Part shown: positions 26,496 to 35,922 of the stretch, in pieces
Layout of the letters: every line of letters starts with the position of its first letter
Numbering within the stretch: the first letter of the stretch is position 1
DNA from: JACVRW01 sp963819115
GTDB lineage: Bacteria; Actinomycetota; Thermoleophilia; Solirubrobacterales; Thermoleophilaceae
Direction: 5' to 3'
Assembly (NCBI GenBank): GCA_963819115.1
Contig: CAWFUR010000003.1
Coordinates: forward strand, 62,001-126,000
DNA length: 64,000 bases
The notes under the pieces: model-generated
Seen by the model: only the letters and a program-made list of their open reading frames with translations
Databases searched by the model: none
What the model was told of the DNA's origin: nothing
Translations under genes and position numbers: made by a program

Positions 26496-27272
26496 TTAGG
26501 CAATTCGCCTGAGGTTCTCCGCATGCAGCGTGCGCTGCGCCCTGCTCGACCGGCCGTCCGGGAGAGTGGGGCGCTCGTCGCCGCGCTCCAGCGCGTCCAG
26601 GTAGTCCACGTCCTCGTCCAGGATGCGCAGCGCCGTGGAGCGGTCGTGCGGGGAGCCGTGGCCCGGCACCACGGTCTCCGCCTCCTCCACCAGGGGAGCC
26701 AGGCGGGCCAGGGTCGCGCGGTAGGCCTGGAGCGAGCCCCCCTCGGAGATCATCGGGAGCTCCACGTCCGAGAGGTAGTCGCCCACCACGAGCAGGCCGA
26801 GCGAGCGGGCGAGCAGCGCCACCCCGTCGGCGGTGTGGCCGTCCGCGGGGTGCAGCTCGATCTCCTCCTCGCCCAGATCCAGGCGGCCGGGCACGGGGAG
26901 CCCCTGGACCTGGCCGAGCGAGAGCGGCTGAGGCCGTCTCACGTAGTGCTCGTCGTCGTAGTCGCGCAGGACGCGCTGTGCGGCCCCGGGCTCCCGGCCA
27001 AGGCGCTCGGCGGTCGAGTCGCACACCCCGAGGGCCAGGCCGGGGAAGGCCAGGCGCCCCAGGAGGTGGTCGAAGTCGCCGTGGGTGGCCACCAGCCCGT
27101 TCGGCTCGAACCCCGTCTGGGCCAGCAGCGCGGGCAGCGCATCCAGCTCGTCCGGGAAGTAGGGCGCATCCACGAGGATCGCCTCGCCACCCGCCCGCAC
27201 CGCCGTGGCGGTGGTCTGCCACATGCGGCTGGTGACCACCAGCGCGTCGCGATGGACCGAGACGGCCCGCAC
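26496..27272 (-). CDS. Metallo-beta-lactamase-fold hydrolase
   Basis: 258 residues. The metal-binding motif is ATHGDFDHLLG, a variant of HxHxDH in which the second His is Asp. The other ligands are in HPADGHTADG near residue 145, VVGDYLSD and VVPGHGSPHDRS near 205. The fold is that of glyoxalase-II/lactonase-type hydrolases; substrate unknown. The HAD gene upstream on the same strand ends 10 bp before it, so the two form an operon. Confidence 0.83.
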   Translation of the reverse strand: MRAVSVHRDALVVTSRMWQTTATAVRAGGEAILVDAPYFPDELDALPALLAQTGFEPNGLVATHGDFDHLLGRLAFPGLALGVCDSTAERLGREPGAAQRVLRDYDDEHYVRRPQPLSLGQVQGLPVPGRLDLGEEEIELHPADGHTADGVALLARSLGLLVVGDYLSDVELPMISEGGSLQAYRATLARLAPLVEEAETVVPGHGSPHDRSTALRILDEDVDYLDALERGDERPTLPDGRSSRAQRTLHAENLRRIA

Positions 27273-27282
27273 GGCCGGCGGC

Positions 27283-27966
27283 CTAGGCGGCCTTCAGCAG
27301 CTTTCCGGCGTCACGGAAGCTCTTGACCTCCGCGTCGGGCTTCTTGGCGCCCGGCTCGATCTCCTCACCGTGCCGGTTGACCCAGATGACCGGGATCTTC
27401 AGCTTGATGCAGGGCTCGATGTCGGTGGGGTAGCCGGAGGCGATGTGGACCCAGTGCTTCTTCAGCCCCTCGATCCGCCGCTGGCACTCCTTGAAGTGAG
27501 CCGGGTCCGGCTTGTAGCTGCGCACCTGCTGCGCGGTGACCACCAGGTCGAAGTCCACGCGGAAGTGGCGGCGCGTGGCCCCGAGGAGCTTGTCGTCGAT
27601 GTTGGCCAACACGCCCGTCTCGTACTTCTTGGCGAAGCGCTCGAGCTGTGCGTTGGTCTCCCGGAAGGGCGTCCAGCGCGGCACGCTGTCGGGCAGGAAG
27701 TTCGAGCGTGAGGGCTCGAGCTCCCAGCCGAGCTCGGCCGCCACCCGCACCGCCGAGCGCCGCAGCACCTCGGCGTAGAGCTCGTAGGAGCCGCGCTGGA
27801 TCTCCCGCTGCACATCGATGAACCGTGGGATGAGCACGTCCCGGTCGATCGTGAAGCCGTCACGATCGGCCTCCTTCTGGAAGGCGTCGTACACACCCGC
27901 TTCCCAGTCGATGAGGGTGCCGTAACAGTCAAACGTGATGAACTTGACTTCCTTCGGGAGTGCCAA
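27283..27966 (-). CDS. HAD hydrolase, haloacid dehalogenase type II-like
   Basis: 227 residues. Catalytic Asp in ITFDCYGTLIDWEAG (HAD motif I, with the type II dehalogenase wording), motif II Ser/Asn in GVLANIDD, Lys in VRSYKPDPAHFKE and motif III in HIASGYPTDIEPC. The usual dehalogenase reaction is possible, but many members have other substrates. It starts with TTG 27966. It diverges from sucC with 61 bp between. Confidence 0.82.
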   Translation of the reverse strand: MALPKEVKFITFDCYGTLIDWEAGVYDAFQKEADRDGFTIDRDVLIPRFIDVQREIQRGSYELYAEVLRRSAVRVAAELGWELEPSRSNFLPDSVPRWTPFRETNAQLERFAKKYETGVLANIDDKLLGATRRHFRVDFDLVVTAQQVRSYKPDPAHFKECQRRIEGLKKHWVHIASGYPTDIEPCIKLKIPVIWVNRHGEEIEPGAKKPDAEVKSFRDAGKLLKAA

Positions 27967-28027
27967 TTTGATCTTCCGCTAGGGTCCTGCGCCGCCGCAT
28001 GGGCGCGGCCGAAGATCCTACCTACGC

Positions 28028-29167
28028 ATGGACCTACTCGAATACCAGGGCAAGCAGCTCTTCACCAAGCACGCGGTACCGGTGCCCGAGGGGCGCCATG
28101 CCACGACGGTCGCGGAGGCGGTCGCGGCGGCGGACGAGCTCGACTATCCCGTGGTGGTCAAGGCACAGGTCCAGATCGGCGGCCGGGGCAAGGCGGGCGG
28201 CATCAAGCTGGCCGAGAACCGGGCCGAGGCCGAGGAGCACGCGGACGCCATTCTCGGCATGGACATCAAGGGCCTGACGGTGCACGAGCTGTACGTGGAG
28301 AAGGCCTCGGACATCGACGAGGAGTACTACGCCGCCGTGGTGTTCGACCGCGGAGCGAAGAAGCCCATGGTCATGCTCTCCCGGATGGGCGGCATGGACG
28401 TGGAGGCGATCGTCGAGGAGGACCCCACGGCGATGATCAAGCTGCACGTGGACCCGCTTCTGGGCTTCCAGGACTTCCACGGCCGGCGCCTGGCCTTCGA
28501 GGCCGGGATCGCCGCGGACGTGATCCGGCCGGTGGGGGCCATGCTGGCCCGCCTCTACGACACCTTCGTGGCCGAGGACGCGATGCTGCTCGAGGTGAAC
28601 CCCCTGCTGGTCACCAAGGCGCGCGAGGTGGTGGCCCTCGACGCCAAGGTCACGCTCGACGACAACGCCCTCTACCGCCACCCCGACTCGGCCGAGTTCC
28701 GGAACGTGTCCGCCGAGGACCCCCAGGAGCGGATGGCCAAGGAGCGCGGCCTCACCTACGTGTCCCTCGATGGGAACATCGGGATCCTCGGCAACGGCGC
28801 CGGGCTCGTGATGTCCACGCTCGACGTGGTGGCCCAGGCGGGCGGCAGGCCGGCGAACTTCCTGGACGCGGGCGGCGGCTCCAAGGCGGAGGCGATCACG
28901 AGCGCGGTCGAGGTCATCCTCAACAACCCCAACGTCACCGCGGTGCTGTTCAACATCTTCGGCGGCATCACCCGCTGCGACGAGGTGGCCAAGGGCCTGA
29001 TCGAGGCGTTCGCCCAGATCGAGCCCACCGTGCCGTTCGTGGTCCGGCTCGACGGAACCAACGACGTGGAGGGCCGACGGCTGCTGGCCGAGGTGAACCT
29101 GCCCAACGTGCACACCGAGAAGACGATGCTCGAAGCGGCCAACCGCGTCGTGGAGCTGGCCGGCTGA
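28028..29167 (+). CDS. sucC: Succinyl-CoA synthetase (ADP/GDP-forming) beta subunit
   Basis: 379 residues. MDLLEYQGKQLFTKHAVPVPEG begins the ATP-grasp domain; KAQVQIGGRGKAGGI, EVNPLLVTK and GNIGILGNGAGLVM follow, then the C-terminal NIFGGITRCDEVAKG. With SucD it makes succinyl-CoA or nucleotide triphosphate in the TCA cycle and links to methylmalonyl-CoA metabolism in this window. Its TGA stop overlaps the sucD ATG (TGATG). Confidence 0.95.
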   Translation: MDLLEYQGKQLFTKHAVPVPEGRHATTVAEAVAAADELDYPVVVKAQVQIGGRGKAGGIKLAENRAEAEEHADAILGMDIKGLTVHELYVEKASDIDEEYYAAVVFDRGAKKPMVMLSRMGGMDVEAIVEEDPTAMIKLHVDPLLGFQDFHGRRLAFEAGIAADVIRPVGAMLARLYDTFVAEDAMLLEVNPLLVTKAREVVALDAKVTLDDNALYRHPDSAEFRNVSAEDPQERMAKERGLTYVSLDGNIGILGNGAGLVMSTLDVVAQAGGRPANFLDAGGGSKAEAITSAVEVILNNPNVTAVLFNIFGGITRCDEVAKGLIEAFAQIEPTVPFVVRLDGTNDVEGRRLLAEVNLPNVHTEKTMLEAANRVVELAG

Positions 29168-30048
29168 TGGCCGTCCTCGTTGACGCCAACACTCGCCTAT
29201 GTGTGTCCGGCATCACCGGGCGCGAGGGCACGTTCCATTCGCTGAACAACCGCTCCTACGGCACCCAGGTGGTGTCCGGGGTCACCCCCGGCAAGGGCGG
29301 CCAGGACGTGGAGGGCATCCCGGTGTTCGACACCTTCCACGACGCCGTGGCCGAGACCGGCGCCAACACGGCGATGGTGTTCGTGCCCCCGCGCTTCGCC
29401 GCCGACTCGATCCTCGAGGCCGAGGACGCCGGCATCGAGCTGATCGTGACCATCACGGAGGGCATCCCCGCCCACGACGAGCTGCGCGTGTTCAACCACC
29501 TCGCCCGCAACCCGAACGTGCGCCTCGTGGGCCCGAACTGCCCGGGGATCCTCTCGCCCGGCAAGGCCAACGTCGGCATCATCCCCGCCTCCTTCTTCCG
29601 CGAGGGCAACGTCGGGGTGGTGTCCCGCTCCGGCACCCTCACCTACCAGATCGGAAACGAGCTGGCCCAGAGCGGGTTCGGCAACAGCTCGATCGTCGGG
29701 ATCGGCGGCGATCCGGTGCCCGGATCCAGCTTCATCGACGTGATCGGGCTGTTCCAGGCCGACCCGGAGACCGAGCTGATCGTGCTCTCGGGCGAGATTG
29801 GGGGCGACGCGGAGGAGCGCGCCGCCGAGTACATCTTCGACCACGTGACCAAGCCGGTGGTGGCCTACATCGCCGGCTTCACCGCTCCCCCGGGGAAGAC
29901 GATGGGCCACGCGGGAGCGATCGTGTCCGGCTCCGCGGGCACGGCGCAGGCGAAGGCCGAGGCCCTGGAGGCCCGGGGAGTGCGTGTGGGGCGGAACCCC
30001 ACGCAGGTGGCGGAGATCGCCATCGAGATCCTGGGAGCGCGGGTCTAG
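29167..30048 (+). CDS. sucD: Succinyl-CoA synthetase alpha subunit
   Basis: 293 residues. CoA-binding Rossmann domain with CVSGITGREGTFHS and GVTPGKGGQDVEG, PNCPGILSPGK near residue 120, and the phospho-His site in KTMGHAGAIVSGSAGTAQAK near residue 245. ATG 29167 shares a base with the sucC stop. Its TAG overlaps the convergent stop of the next gene within one CTAG. Confidence 0.95.
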   Translation: MAVLVDANTRLCVSGITGREGTFHSLNNRSYGTQVVSGVTPGKGGQDVEGIPVFDTFHDAVAETGANTAMVFVPPRFAADSILEAEDAGIELIVTITEGIPAHDELRVFNHLARNPNVRLVGPNCPGILSPGKANVGIIPASFFREGNVGVVSRSGTLTYQIGNELAQSGFGNSSIVGIGGDPVPGSSFIDVIGLFQADPETELIVLSGEIGGDAEERAAEYIFDHVTKPVVAYIAGFTAPPGKTMGHAGAIVSGSAGTAQAKAEALEARGVRVGRNPTQVAEIAIEILGARV

Positions 30049-30998
30049 CGGGTCAGGTCGGCGAGCGGTATTCGCAGCACGCTCGCACCACTGTGGTTCG
30101 GGTTGCCGTCGATCGGCTCGCGCGAGACATCCACGAAGCGGTACCTGTTCGCGTTGGCGGGCAGGGGCTCGTCCACGTCGAGGTTGCTGCCCACGGCGCT
30201 GTCGAGGAGGTGATCGTCCCCGATCGTGTTGTACAGCCACACCGCGTACGCCTCCTCTCGGGGAGGGAGGTTGCGCAGCGTGACCTTGATGCGGCGATTG
30301 GCGCCGGAGCCTTCGACCACCGCGGTTCCCTGTCCCGAGAACCCGTCCACGAGCGGTTCCAGGGCAAGCGGCTTGGGCGCGGGCGCGATGGTCGTGGCCG
30401 GGGCCGACGAGGCGGAGCTCTTCGAGTCGTCATCCGACGAGCCGAACAGCGCGAATCCCAGCACGGCCCCCAGCGCGCATCCGGCGAGCACCACCAGCAG
30501 GATCAGGCCGCCGCGACGGCGGCGGCGCTTCTTGGGCGGCGTCTCGGGCGGCTTGTACGCAGCCTCCTCCGCGGCGGGCTCCTCCGCGGCGGGCTCATAC
30601 GCAGGCGGGGTGGAGGGGGCGGGGGTGGGGACCGGCACGATTGCGGGCGCCCTCTCCGGTTGGGGGGGCTCTTCCGCAGGGGCCGAAGGCTCGACCTTCG
30701 GGGAGTCCTGGGACGGCGGGACCGGAGCGTCGAACTCCGTTGGCCACTGGTCTTCGGCGAGTGCGGTCAGCTCGTCGGGCAAGTTGGCGCGCTTGTCACG
30801 GTCGTGGATCCCGAGGTCCCAGGCCAGCCTGTCCAGCGCAGCCTCGCGGCGCGGCGCGACCTCTTCTGGCTGCAAACGCAGCACAGCCGCGATCACATCG
30901 TCCTTTACGCGGCGACGCAGGGACAGGTCGAGCAGGGCCCGGGCCTCCGGATCGGCTTTCCGAAGTGATCTCCCGATTTCCTGATCCCGGGTTAGCAT
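30045..30998 (-). CDS. Membrane regulator: sigma-region-4-like N-terminus plus RskA-like extracytoplasmic domain
   Basis: 317 residues from ATG 30998. The N-terminal ~65 residues (ARALLDLSLRRRVKDDVIAA, LQPEEVAPRREAALDRLAWD) look like the HTH of sigma factor region 4. A Pro/Glu/Ala linker follows, then basic KKRRRRRGG and one transmembrane helix (LILLVVLAGCALGAVLGFAL, about 170-190). The outer part (EEAYAVWLYNTIGDDHLL and following) matches the C-terminal domain of anti-sigma-K/RskA-type proteins. Its start is only 6 bp from the divergent DUF4397 gene. Regulation of that surface protein and sortase is plausible but inferred. Confidence 0.65.
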   Translation of the reverse strand: MLTRDQEIGRSLRKADPEARALLDLSLRRRVKDDVIAAVLRLQPEEVAPRREAALDRLAWDLGIHDRDKRANLPDELTALAEDQWPTEFDAPVPPSQDSPKVEPSAPAEEPPQPERAPAIVPVPTPAPSTPPAYEPAAEEPAAEEAAYKPPETPPKKRRRRRGGLILLVVLAGCALGAVLGFALFGSSDDDSKSSASSAPATTIAPAPKPLALEPLVDGFSGQGTAVVEGSGANRRIKVTLRNLPPREEAYAVWLYNTIGDDHLLDSAVGSNLDVDEPLPANANRYRFVDVSREPIDGNPNHSGASVLRIPLADLTR

Positions 30999-31004
30999 GA
31001 CTAG

Positions 31005-33282
31005 ATGAAGCGTGGGCGAGCAGTAAAGGGCGCGACCATCGGCGCGGCCGCTCTTGGAACGATCGTACTTCCAGCTGGGCTTTCTGAGGCGCAGTCGAAC
31101 CAGACGGAGGTCCGATTCCTCCATGCCGTGGCCGGCGCAGGCCCGGCCGCACTGGTGGTGGAGCAGGGTGAGGCAAAGCTTCCGTCCGCCTTCGCCAAGC
31201 CGAGCGGCTACCAGATCTACCACCCCGGCGCCACGCGCCTGTCGCTGGTCCTCGACGGCCAGAGCAAGCCCGTGGCCACCGAGAAGGTGCGCCTGGGCCC
31301 GGGCAAGTACACCGTCGTCGCCATCGGCGGCAAGAGCGGCGTGGACCTCCTCGTCTACAAGGACGACGGCGTCCACTCCGGCAAGGCCACCCTTCGCGCC
31401 ATCCACGCGGCGGCCGAGGTCGGCAAGGCCGATGTTCGCCTCGACGGCAAGGTCGTGCTCACCGGGGTCGGTCTCGGCGACGCCAGCGGCTACCTGCCCG
31501 TGCCCCCCGGTCGCCACACGGTGGCCATCACCCGCCCGGGCGGGCAGGGTGGCGCGCTGGTCAAGGCGAACCTCCGTGCCGTGCCCGGCACCGCTTCCTC
31601 GGCCATTGTCGTGGGCAGCGCCGGAATGCCCGCCCAGATCGTGCTCACGAATGACGGCAGCGCAGGTCCGCAGGCGGCTCCCGCCACCGGACTCGGCGGC
31701 GCCACCACGGACGGCAACTGGCTCCTGATCCTGGGCGCCTCGCTGCTCGGCGGAACCATCGGAGGCGCCACCTACTTCCTGAGCCGCCGTGTGCGGAGCC
31801 GCGGCGCGATGGTGGTGTCCCCCGCGGCCGAGTCCGAGGAGGCGCCCGAGTCGTTCGTGGCCGCCGGCCCGCCCGTGGCTCCCAACCAGACCGAGGACGA
31901 GGCCGAGACACCGGCCCCCGAGCCGGTCGCTGCCCTTGTCGGCGCCATGGCCGGCAACGGGAACGGGAACGGAAATGGAAACGGGAACAGCGGGCCGACG
32001 CTCTGGACCCCTCCGCCCGGGGAGCGCTGGGTCAGCGACCCCGCCTCCGCGTTCTCCAACGGAGCGGGCGAGCAATCCGTGATCTCGTCGGGCCGGTTCC
32101 TCCGCCCGGACCCCGAGGCACCTGCCGCGCCCCGGCTCCCGCGGTTCATCATCCCGGACGATCAGGTGAAGCCGCCCACGCCGCGCTTCATCCGGCCCGA
32201 GCCCACCGACGTGCCGGAGCGCCCTTCGGCCGACGAGGCCACGTCGGTCGTCGAAACCCCTGAGACAACCCCCGAGCCCGCGCCGGTCGAGGCCGCCGCG
32301 CCCCCCGCGACCCCTCAGCCCGAGGTCGCCCCCGAGCCCGCCGCTCCGCCGCAGTCCGAGCAGATCCTGTCCGCCGGGCCCACGCCGCGCTTCGGAGTGA
32401 CCGAGGCGGCCACGCCGCGCCCCGCGCCGTTCTGGGAGCGCAGCGACCAGCCGACGCAGCCGCTGCAGCCCGCCGTCCAGGAGCCGGAGGCGAAGACGCC
32501 GGAGGCCGAGGCCGTCGTCGAGCCCGAGGCCCCCGTCGAGCCCGAGCCCGAGCCCGACGCCCCCACCGTTGCGACCGACGCGCTCACCGTCGAGGCCGAG
32601 GTCCTGCCCCTCCCCTTCCCGGCTCACGAGCCGGAGGTGGTCGAGGTGCCGGAGGTCGTGGAGCCGGAGCCCGCTGCCGAGGCGCCGGCCTACGTGGCGC
32701 CCGTGGAGCTGGACCCGAGCGCCCCCAGGCTGCGTGCTCTCAAGCCTGTCGCGAAGCCCACGGAGACCCAGGAGACCGTCATCGACTGGGCGCCCAGGCC
32801 CGCCGCGAAGATCGTGCCCGAGCCCGTCGAGGCCGAGGAGGCACCCCTCCCCGTAATCGACTGGACCCCCGAGCCGGTGGCCGAGGTGGTCCCCGCGCCC
32901 GAGCCGGCACCCGCGCCCGCGATCGAGACGATGCCGGAGCCCGAGCCCGAGCCCGCGCCAGGCTCCCGCCATCGACTGGACGCCCGAGCCCGCCGCCGAG
33001 GCAACGCCGGAGCCGGTCGTCGAGGCCGCGCCCGAGCCCGAGCTCACCGTGGTGCCCGAGCCCGAACCGCACCTCCACGCCGTGCCCGACGTGGAGCCGG
33101 AGCCCTCGAGCACGTCCAGCACCGGCTCGGCCGTGAGCACCTGGAGCAGCGCCTCCGCGAAGCGCACCGCCAGCCATTCCACCGCTCACGACGTGGCCGG
33201 CAGGGTGAACTTCCTGGTCGTCTCCGGCGCCGCGCTGGTGGTGACCGGCCTCGTCGTGGCCCGTCGCGGTGGGCGGCACTAG
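31005..33282 (+). CDS. DUF4397-type surface protein with long Pro/Glu-rich stalk (frameshift near 32961)
   Basis: Signal peptide (RAVKGATIGAAALGTIVLP), then a DUF4397-like domain starting VRFLHAVAGAGPAALVV (residues 30-230), a hydrophobic segment (WLLILGASLLGGTIGGATYF, about 245-265), then several hundred residues of Pro/Glu/Ala repeats with recurring VIDWTPEP-type units. At about 32961 an extra G shifts the frame: the repeat IDWTPEPAAEATPEP and the C-terminal membrane segment FLVVSGAALVVTGLVVARR continue in frame +1 to the stop at 33282, while the original frame runs as Arg-rich nonsense to 33299. Surface-anchored stalk protein, likely partner of the sortase directly downstream. Confidence 0.75.
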
Positions 33283-33967
33283 ACCCATCCGGCCTTTAGC
33301 CGGCCTGCTGCTCTCGATAGCCCTGCCAGCAGCCGTCGCCGGCGGCGCGGCCGCCTGGCTCAGCCACCCCGACCGCGCCATCGGTCTCGCCCCGGCGCCC
33401 AAGGTTGCCGAAGCGAGGAACGCGGTGTCCGTGGAGTCGCTGGTGGCGGCTCTCGCGCTCGACCCGCGACAGGCCAAGCACAGTCTGAAGCTCCGAGCCC
33501 GCACCCGTCCGCACCACACGGCGCCGGGCGGGCGCCCGGCCGTGCCGGTGAGGATCTCGATCCCATCGGCCGACGCATCGGGTCCCGTGGACCGGATGGG
33601 GGTGAAGGACGGAGCCCTCCAGATTCCTCCCCCCGGCCGCGCCGGCTGGTTCGACGGCGGGCCCCGCCCGGGCGAGCTCGGGCGCTCGGTGATCGTGAGC
33701 CACGTGGACACGAAGGAGGGCCCGGCGCTCTTCTTCAATCTCCTGCAGCTCCAGCGCGGCAGCCCGGTCACCGTGCGGGACCGGCGCGGGGTGCTGCACC
33801 GGTTCGCCGTGGTACGACGGCGCGAGGTGAACAAGAAGCACTTCAGCCCCGCCTCCGTCTACGGCGACGCGGCGAATCCCACCCTGGTGCTGATCACATG
33901 CGGCGGCCCGTTCTCCGAGGACACGGGCTACCGCGACAACGTGATCCTCTGGGCGCGCGCCGTCTGA
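33269..33967 (+). CDS. Class F-type sortase
   Basis: 232 residues from GTG 33269, overlapping the surface protein's true 3' end by 14 bp. N-terminal membrane anchor, then the sortase beta-barrel: VIVSHVDTKEGPALFFNLL (catalytic His), LVLITCGGPF (catalytic Cys) and DTGYRDNVIL (catalytic Arg). Class F sortases of actinobacteria process surface proteins. The adjacent DUF4397 protein is the obvious candidate client, though it ends in a hydrophobic/basic tail without a clear LPxTG motif. Confidence 0.85.
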   Translation: MGGTRPIRPLAGLLLSIALPAAVAGGAAAWLSHPDRAIGLAPAPKVAEARNAVSVESLVAALALDPRQAKHSLKLRARTRPHHTAPGGRPAVPVRISIPSADASGPVDRMGVKDGALQIPPPGRAGWFDGGPRPGELGRSVIVSHVDTKEGPALFFNLLQLQRGSPVTVRDRRGVLHRFAVVRRREVNKKHFSPASVYGDAANPTLVLITCGGPFSEDTGYRDNVILWARAV

Positions 33968-33973
33968 GGACAT

Positions 33974-34016
33974 GGTCCGGTGCTCGCCCGGCCAGCGCCC
34001 GGGCTGCGCTCCTCCC
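33974..34016 (+). repeat. Dispersed palindromic repeat, copy 3
   Basis: 7 bp after the sortase stop and 37 bp before the aminotransferase start. Left block GGTCCGGTGCTCGCCCGG, loop CCAGCGC, right block CCGGGCTGCGCTCCTCC. Confidence 0.78.
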
Positions 34017-34053
34017 AGACGCATCGTGGGTCTCGGCGTTATCGTGGCCGGGA

Positions 34054-35178
34054 GTGTCTGAGCCGAAGAACATCTCCCTGTCCCGGGGCGCGCCCTCCCT
34101 CGACATCATCGCCGTGGACGATCTGCGCGCATCCGCCGACCGCGCCTTCGAGGCCGATCCCGGCGGCGTCTTCTCCTACGGGACCTCCGCCGGCTATCCG
34201 CGCCTGATCGCCTGGCTTGCCGAGAAGCACGGCGTGAAGCCCGAGCAGGTGATCGCCACCAACGGGTCCATGCAGGCCGACGCGTTCCTGTTCCAGGAGC
34301 TCGTGGGGCCCGGCGACCTTGTGGTGGTGGAGGCCCCCACCTACGACCGCACCCTGCTCTCACTCCAGAAGCTCGGCGCGGAGATCCTGGCCATCCCGCT
34401 CGAGTCCGACGGCATCGACGTGGGCGCGCTCGAGGCCGCGCTGGACTCCGGCGCCCGGCCGCGGCTCGCCCACATCATTCCCAACTTCCAGAACCCGGCC
34501 GGCTGCACGCTGTCGCTGGAGAAGCGGCGCCGCCTGCTCGCGCTGGCCGCAAAGCACGGCTTCACGATCTTCGAGGACGACCCCTACGTCGAGCTGCGCT
34601 TCGAGGGCGAGTCGCTCCCGACGATGCTGTCGCTGGACGAGCACGGCACGGTCGTCTACGCCTCGTCGTTCTCCAAGACGGTGTGCCCCGGAATCCGCGT
34701 GGGCTACCTGGTGGGCGCACCCGAGACCATCGGCGCGATACGGGGGACGGCCACCGGCACCTACATCTCGCCGAGCATGGTGTCCCAGGGGATCGTGGCC
34801 GAGTTCTGCCACTCGGGCGCGATCGACCGCTCGATCGCCACCGTGAAGGAAGCGCTTCGTGACCGTCGCGACGCCACCGCCTCCGCGCTCCGTGAGCACT
34901 TCCCCGACGCCCGCTTCGTGACCCCCGAGGGCGGCTACTTCCTGTGGGTGGACCTGCCCGAGGGCACCGACGTGGCGGCGATGGAGTCTGCGGCCAAGGA
35001 GCGCGGAGTGGTGTTCGTGAAGGGCACGGACTTCCTGCTCGAGGGCGGCGAGAGCTCCTTCCGTCTCGCCTACTCGGCGGTGCCACCGGACCAGATCGAA
35101 GAGGGCATCGCTCGTCTCGCCGCCGCACGCGCCGACCTCCCTGCGAACGCGGAAGAGTCGCTCGGCCAGCGCGCGTGA
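34054..35178 (+). CDS. PLP-dependent aminotransferase, class I/II (2-aminoadipate/MocR-like catalytic domain)
   Basis: 374 residues from GTG 34054. Fold-type I aminotransferase: FSYGTSAGYPRLIAWLA near 45, ATNGSMQADAFLFQELV near 75, PNFQNPAGCTLSLEKR near 150, and Schiff-base Lys in YASSFSKTVCPGIRVGYLV near 208. The wording resembles 2-aminoadipate transaminases and the catalytic half of MocR regulators, but there is no N-terminal GntR HTH. Substrate not predictable. The stop overlaps the next gene's GTG (GTGA). Confidence 0.88.
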   Translation: MSEPKNISLSRGAPSLDIIAVDDLRASADRAFEADPGGVFSYGTSAGYPRLIAWLAEKHGVKPEQVIATNGSMQADAFLFQELVGPGDLVVVEAPTYDRTLLSLQKLGAEILAIPLESDGIDVGALEAALDSGARPRLAHIIPNFQNPAGCTLSLEKRRRLLALAAKHGFTIFEDDPYVELRFEGESLPTMLSLDEHGTVVYASSFSKTVCPGIRVGYLVGAPETIGAIRGTATGTYISPSMVSQGIVAEFCHSGAIDRSIATVKEALRDRRDATASALREHFPDARFVTPEGGYFLWVDLPEGTDVAAMESAAKERGVVFVKGTDFLLEGGESSFRLAYSAVPPDQIEEGIARLAAARADLPANAEESLGQRA

Positions 35179-35912
35179 GCGGCTTCGAGCTCGCTCGCCC
35201 GCGCGACATCTCCGCTCTCTTCGCCGACGCGCTCGGGGTCTACCGGCGCCACCTCGGCACCTTCCTGGCCCTGTCGGCGGCGATCGTCGTACCGGTGCAC
35301 CTGGCCGTGGACGGCATCGGCCTGTCCGAGCTGACCGGCCCCTACGACTCGTCGCCGAGCGTGGCCGAGACCGCCCTGCCCACGGCGGTGAGCTTCCTGG
35401 TGATCGCGCCGCTGATCAACGCGATCTGCATCCACGCCATCCACTCGAGCGCCTCCGGCACGCCGCCCCGGGCGCGCGAGGCGCTCCAGTCCGGGCTCGA
35501 CGCCTTCGCGCCGATCTTCCTCGCCGTGGTGCTCGCGGGAGTCGGAATCGCCGCGGGACTCGTGCTGCTCGTGGTGCCCGGCGTGTACGTGGCCGTGCGC
35601 TGGTACCTCGTGCCGCAGGCGGTGGTGATCGACGGCGCCCGCGGGCTGCGGGCGCTTCGGCGCTCCGGTGAGCTCGTGCAGGGCTTCTGGTGGCGCACCT
35701 TCGGCCTGCTCGTGGCCGCGAACCTGGCCGCCGTGATCCCCGGCCTGGTGCTTGTCACGCCCTTCGAGGCCATCGCGTCGAGCGCGGACCGCGCCGTCTG
35801 GTCATTGGTGGGCACGGTGGCCACGGAGACGATCACCGCGCCCTTCGTGGCGCTGTTCTCGACGCTCCTCTACTACGACCTCCGAGTGCGCCAGAGGGGT
35901 GCGCTGGCCTAA
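35175..35912 (+). CDS. Polytopic membrane protein of unknown function
   Basis: 245 residues with about five or six hydrophobic segments. ISALFADALGVYRRHLGTFLAL, then VVPGVYVAVRWYLVPQAVV and GARGLRALRRSGELVQGFWWRTFGLLV, a pattern found in the YckC/glycerophosphoryl-diester-phosphodiesterase membrane-domain type proteins. No catalytic motif. GTG 35175 overlaps the aminotransferase stop by 4 bp, so the two are coupled. Confidence 0.72.
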   Translation: MSGFELARPRDISALFADALGVYRRHLGTFLALSAAIVVPVHLAVDGIGLSELTGPYDSSPSVAETALPTAVSFLVIAPLINAICIHAIHSSASGTPPRAREALQSGLDAFAPIFLAVVLAGVGIAAGLVLLVVPGVYVAVRWYLVPQAVVIDGARGLRALRRSGELVQGFWWRTFGLLVAANLAAVIPGLVLVTPFEAIASSADRAVWSLVGTVATETITAPFVALFSTLLYYDLRVRQRGALA

Positions 35913-35922
35913 GGATTCTGGT

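Noticed and set aside
29199..30968. A 589-codon plus-strand frame over sucD and the next gene
   Set aside because: Shifted frame of sucD and antisense of the RskA-like gene; no domain.
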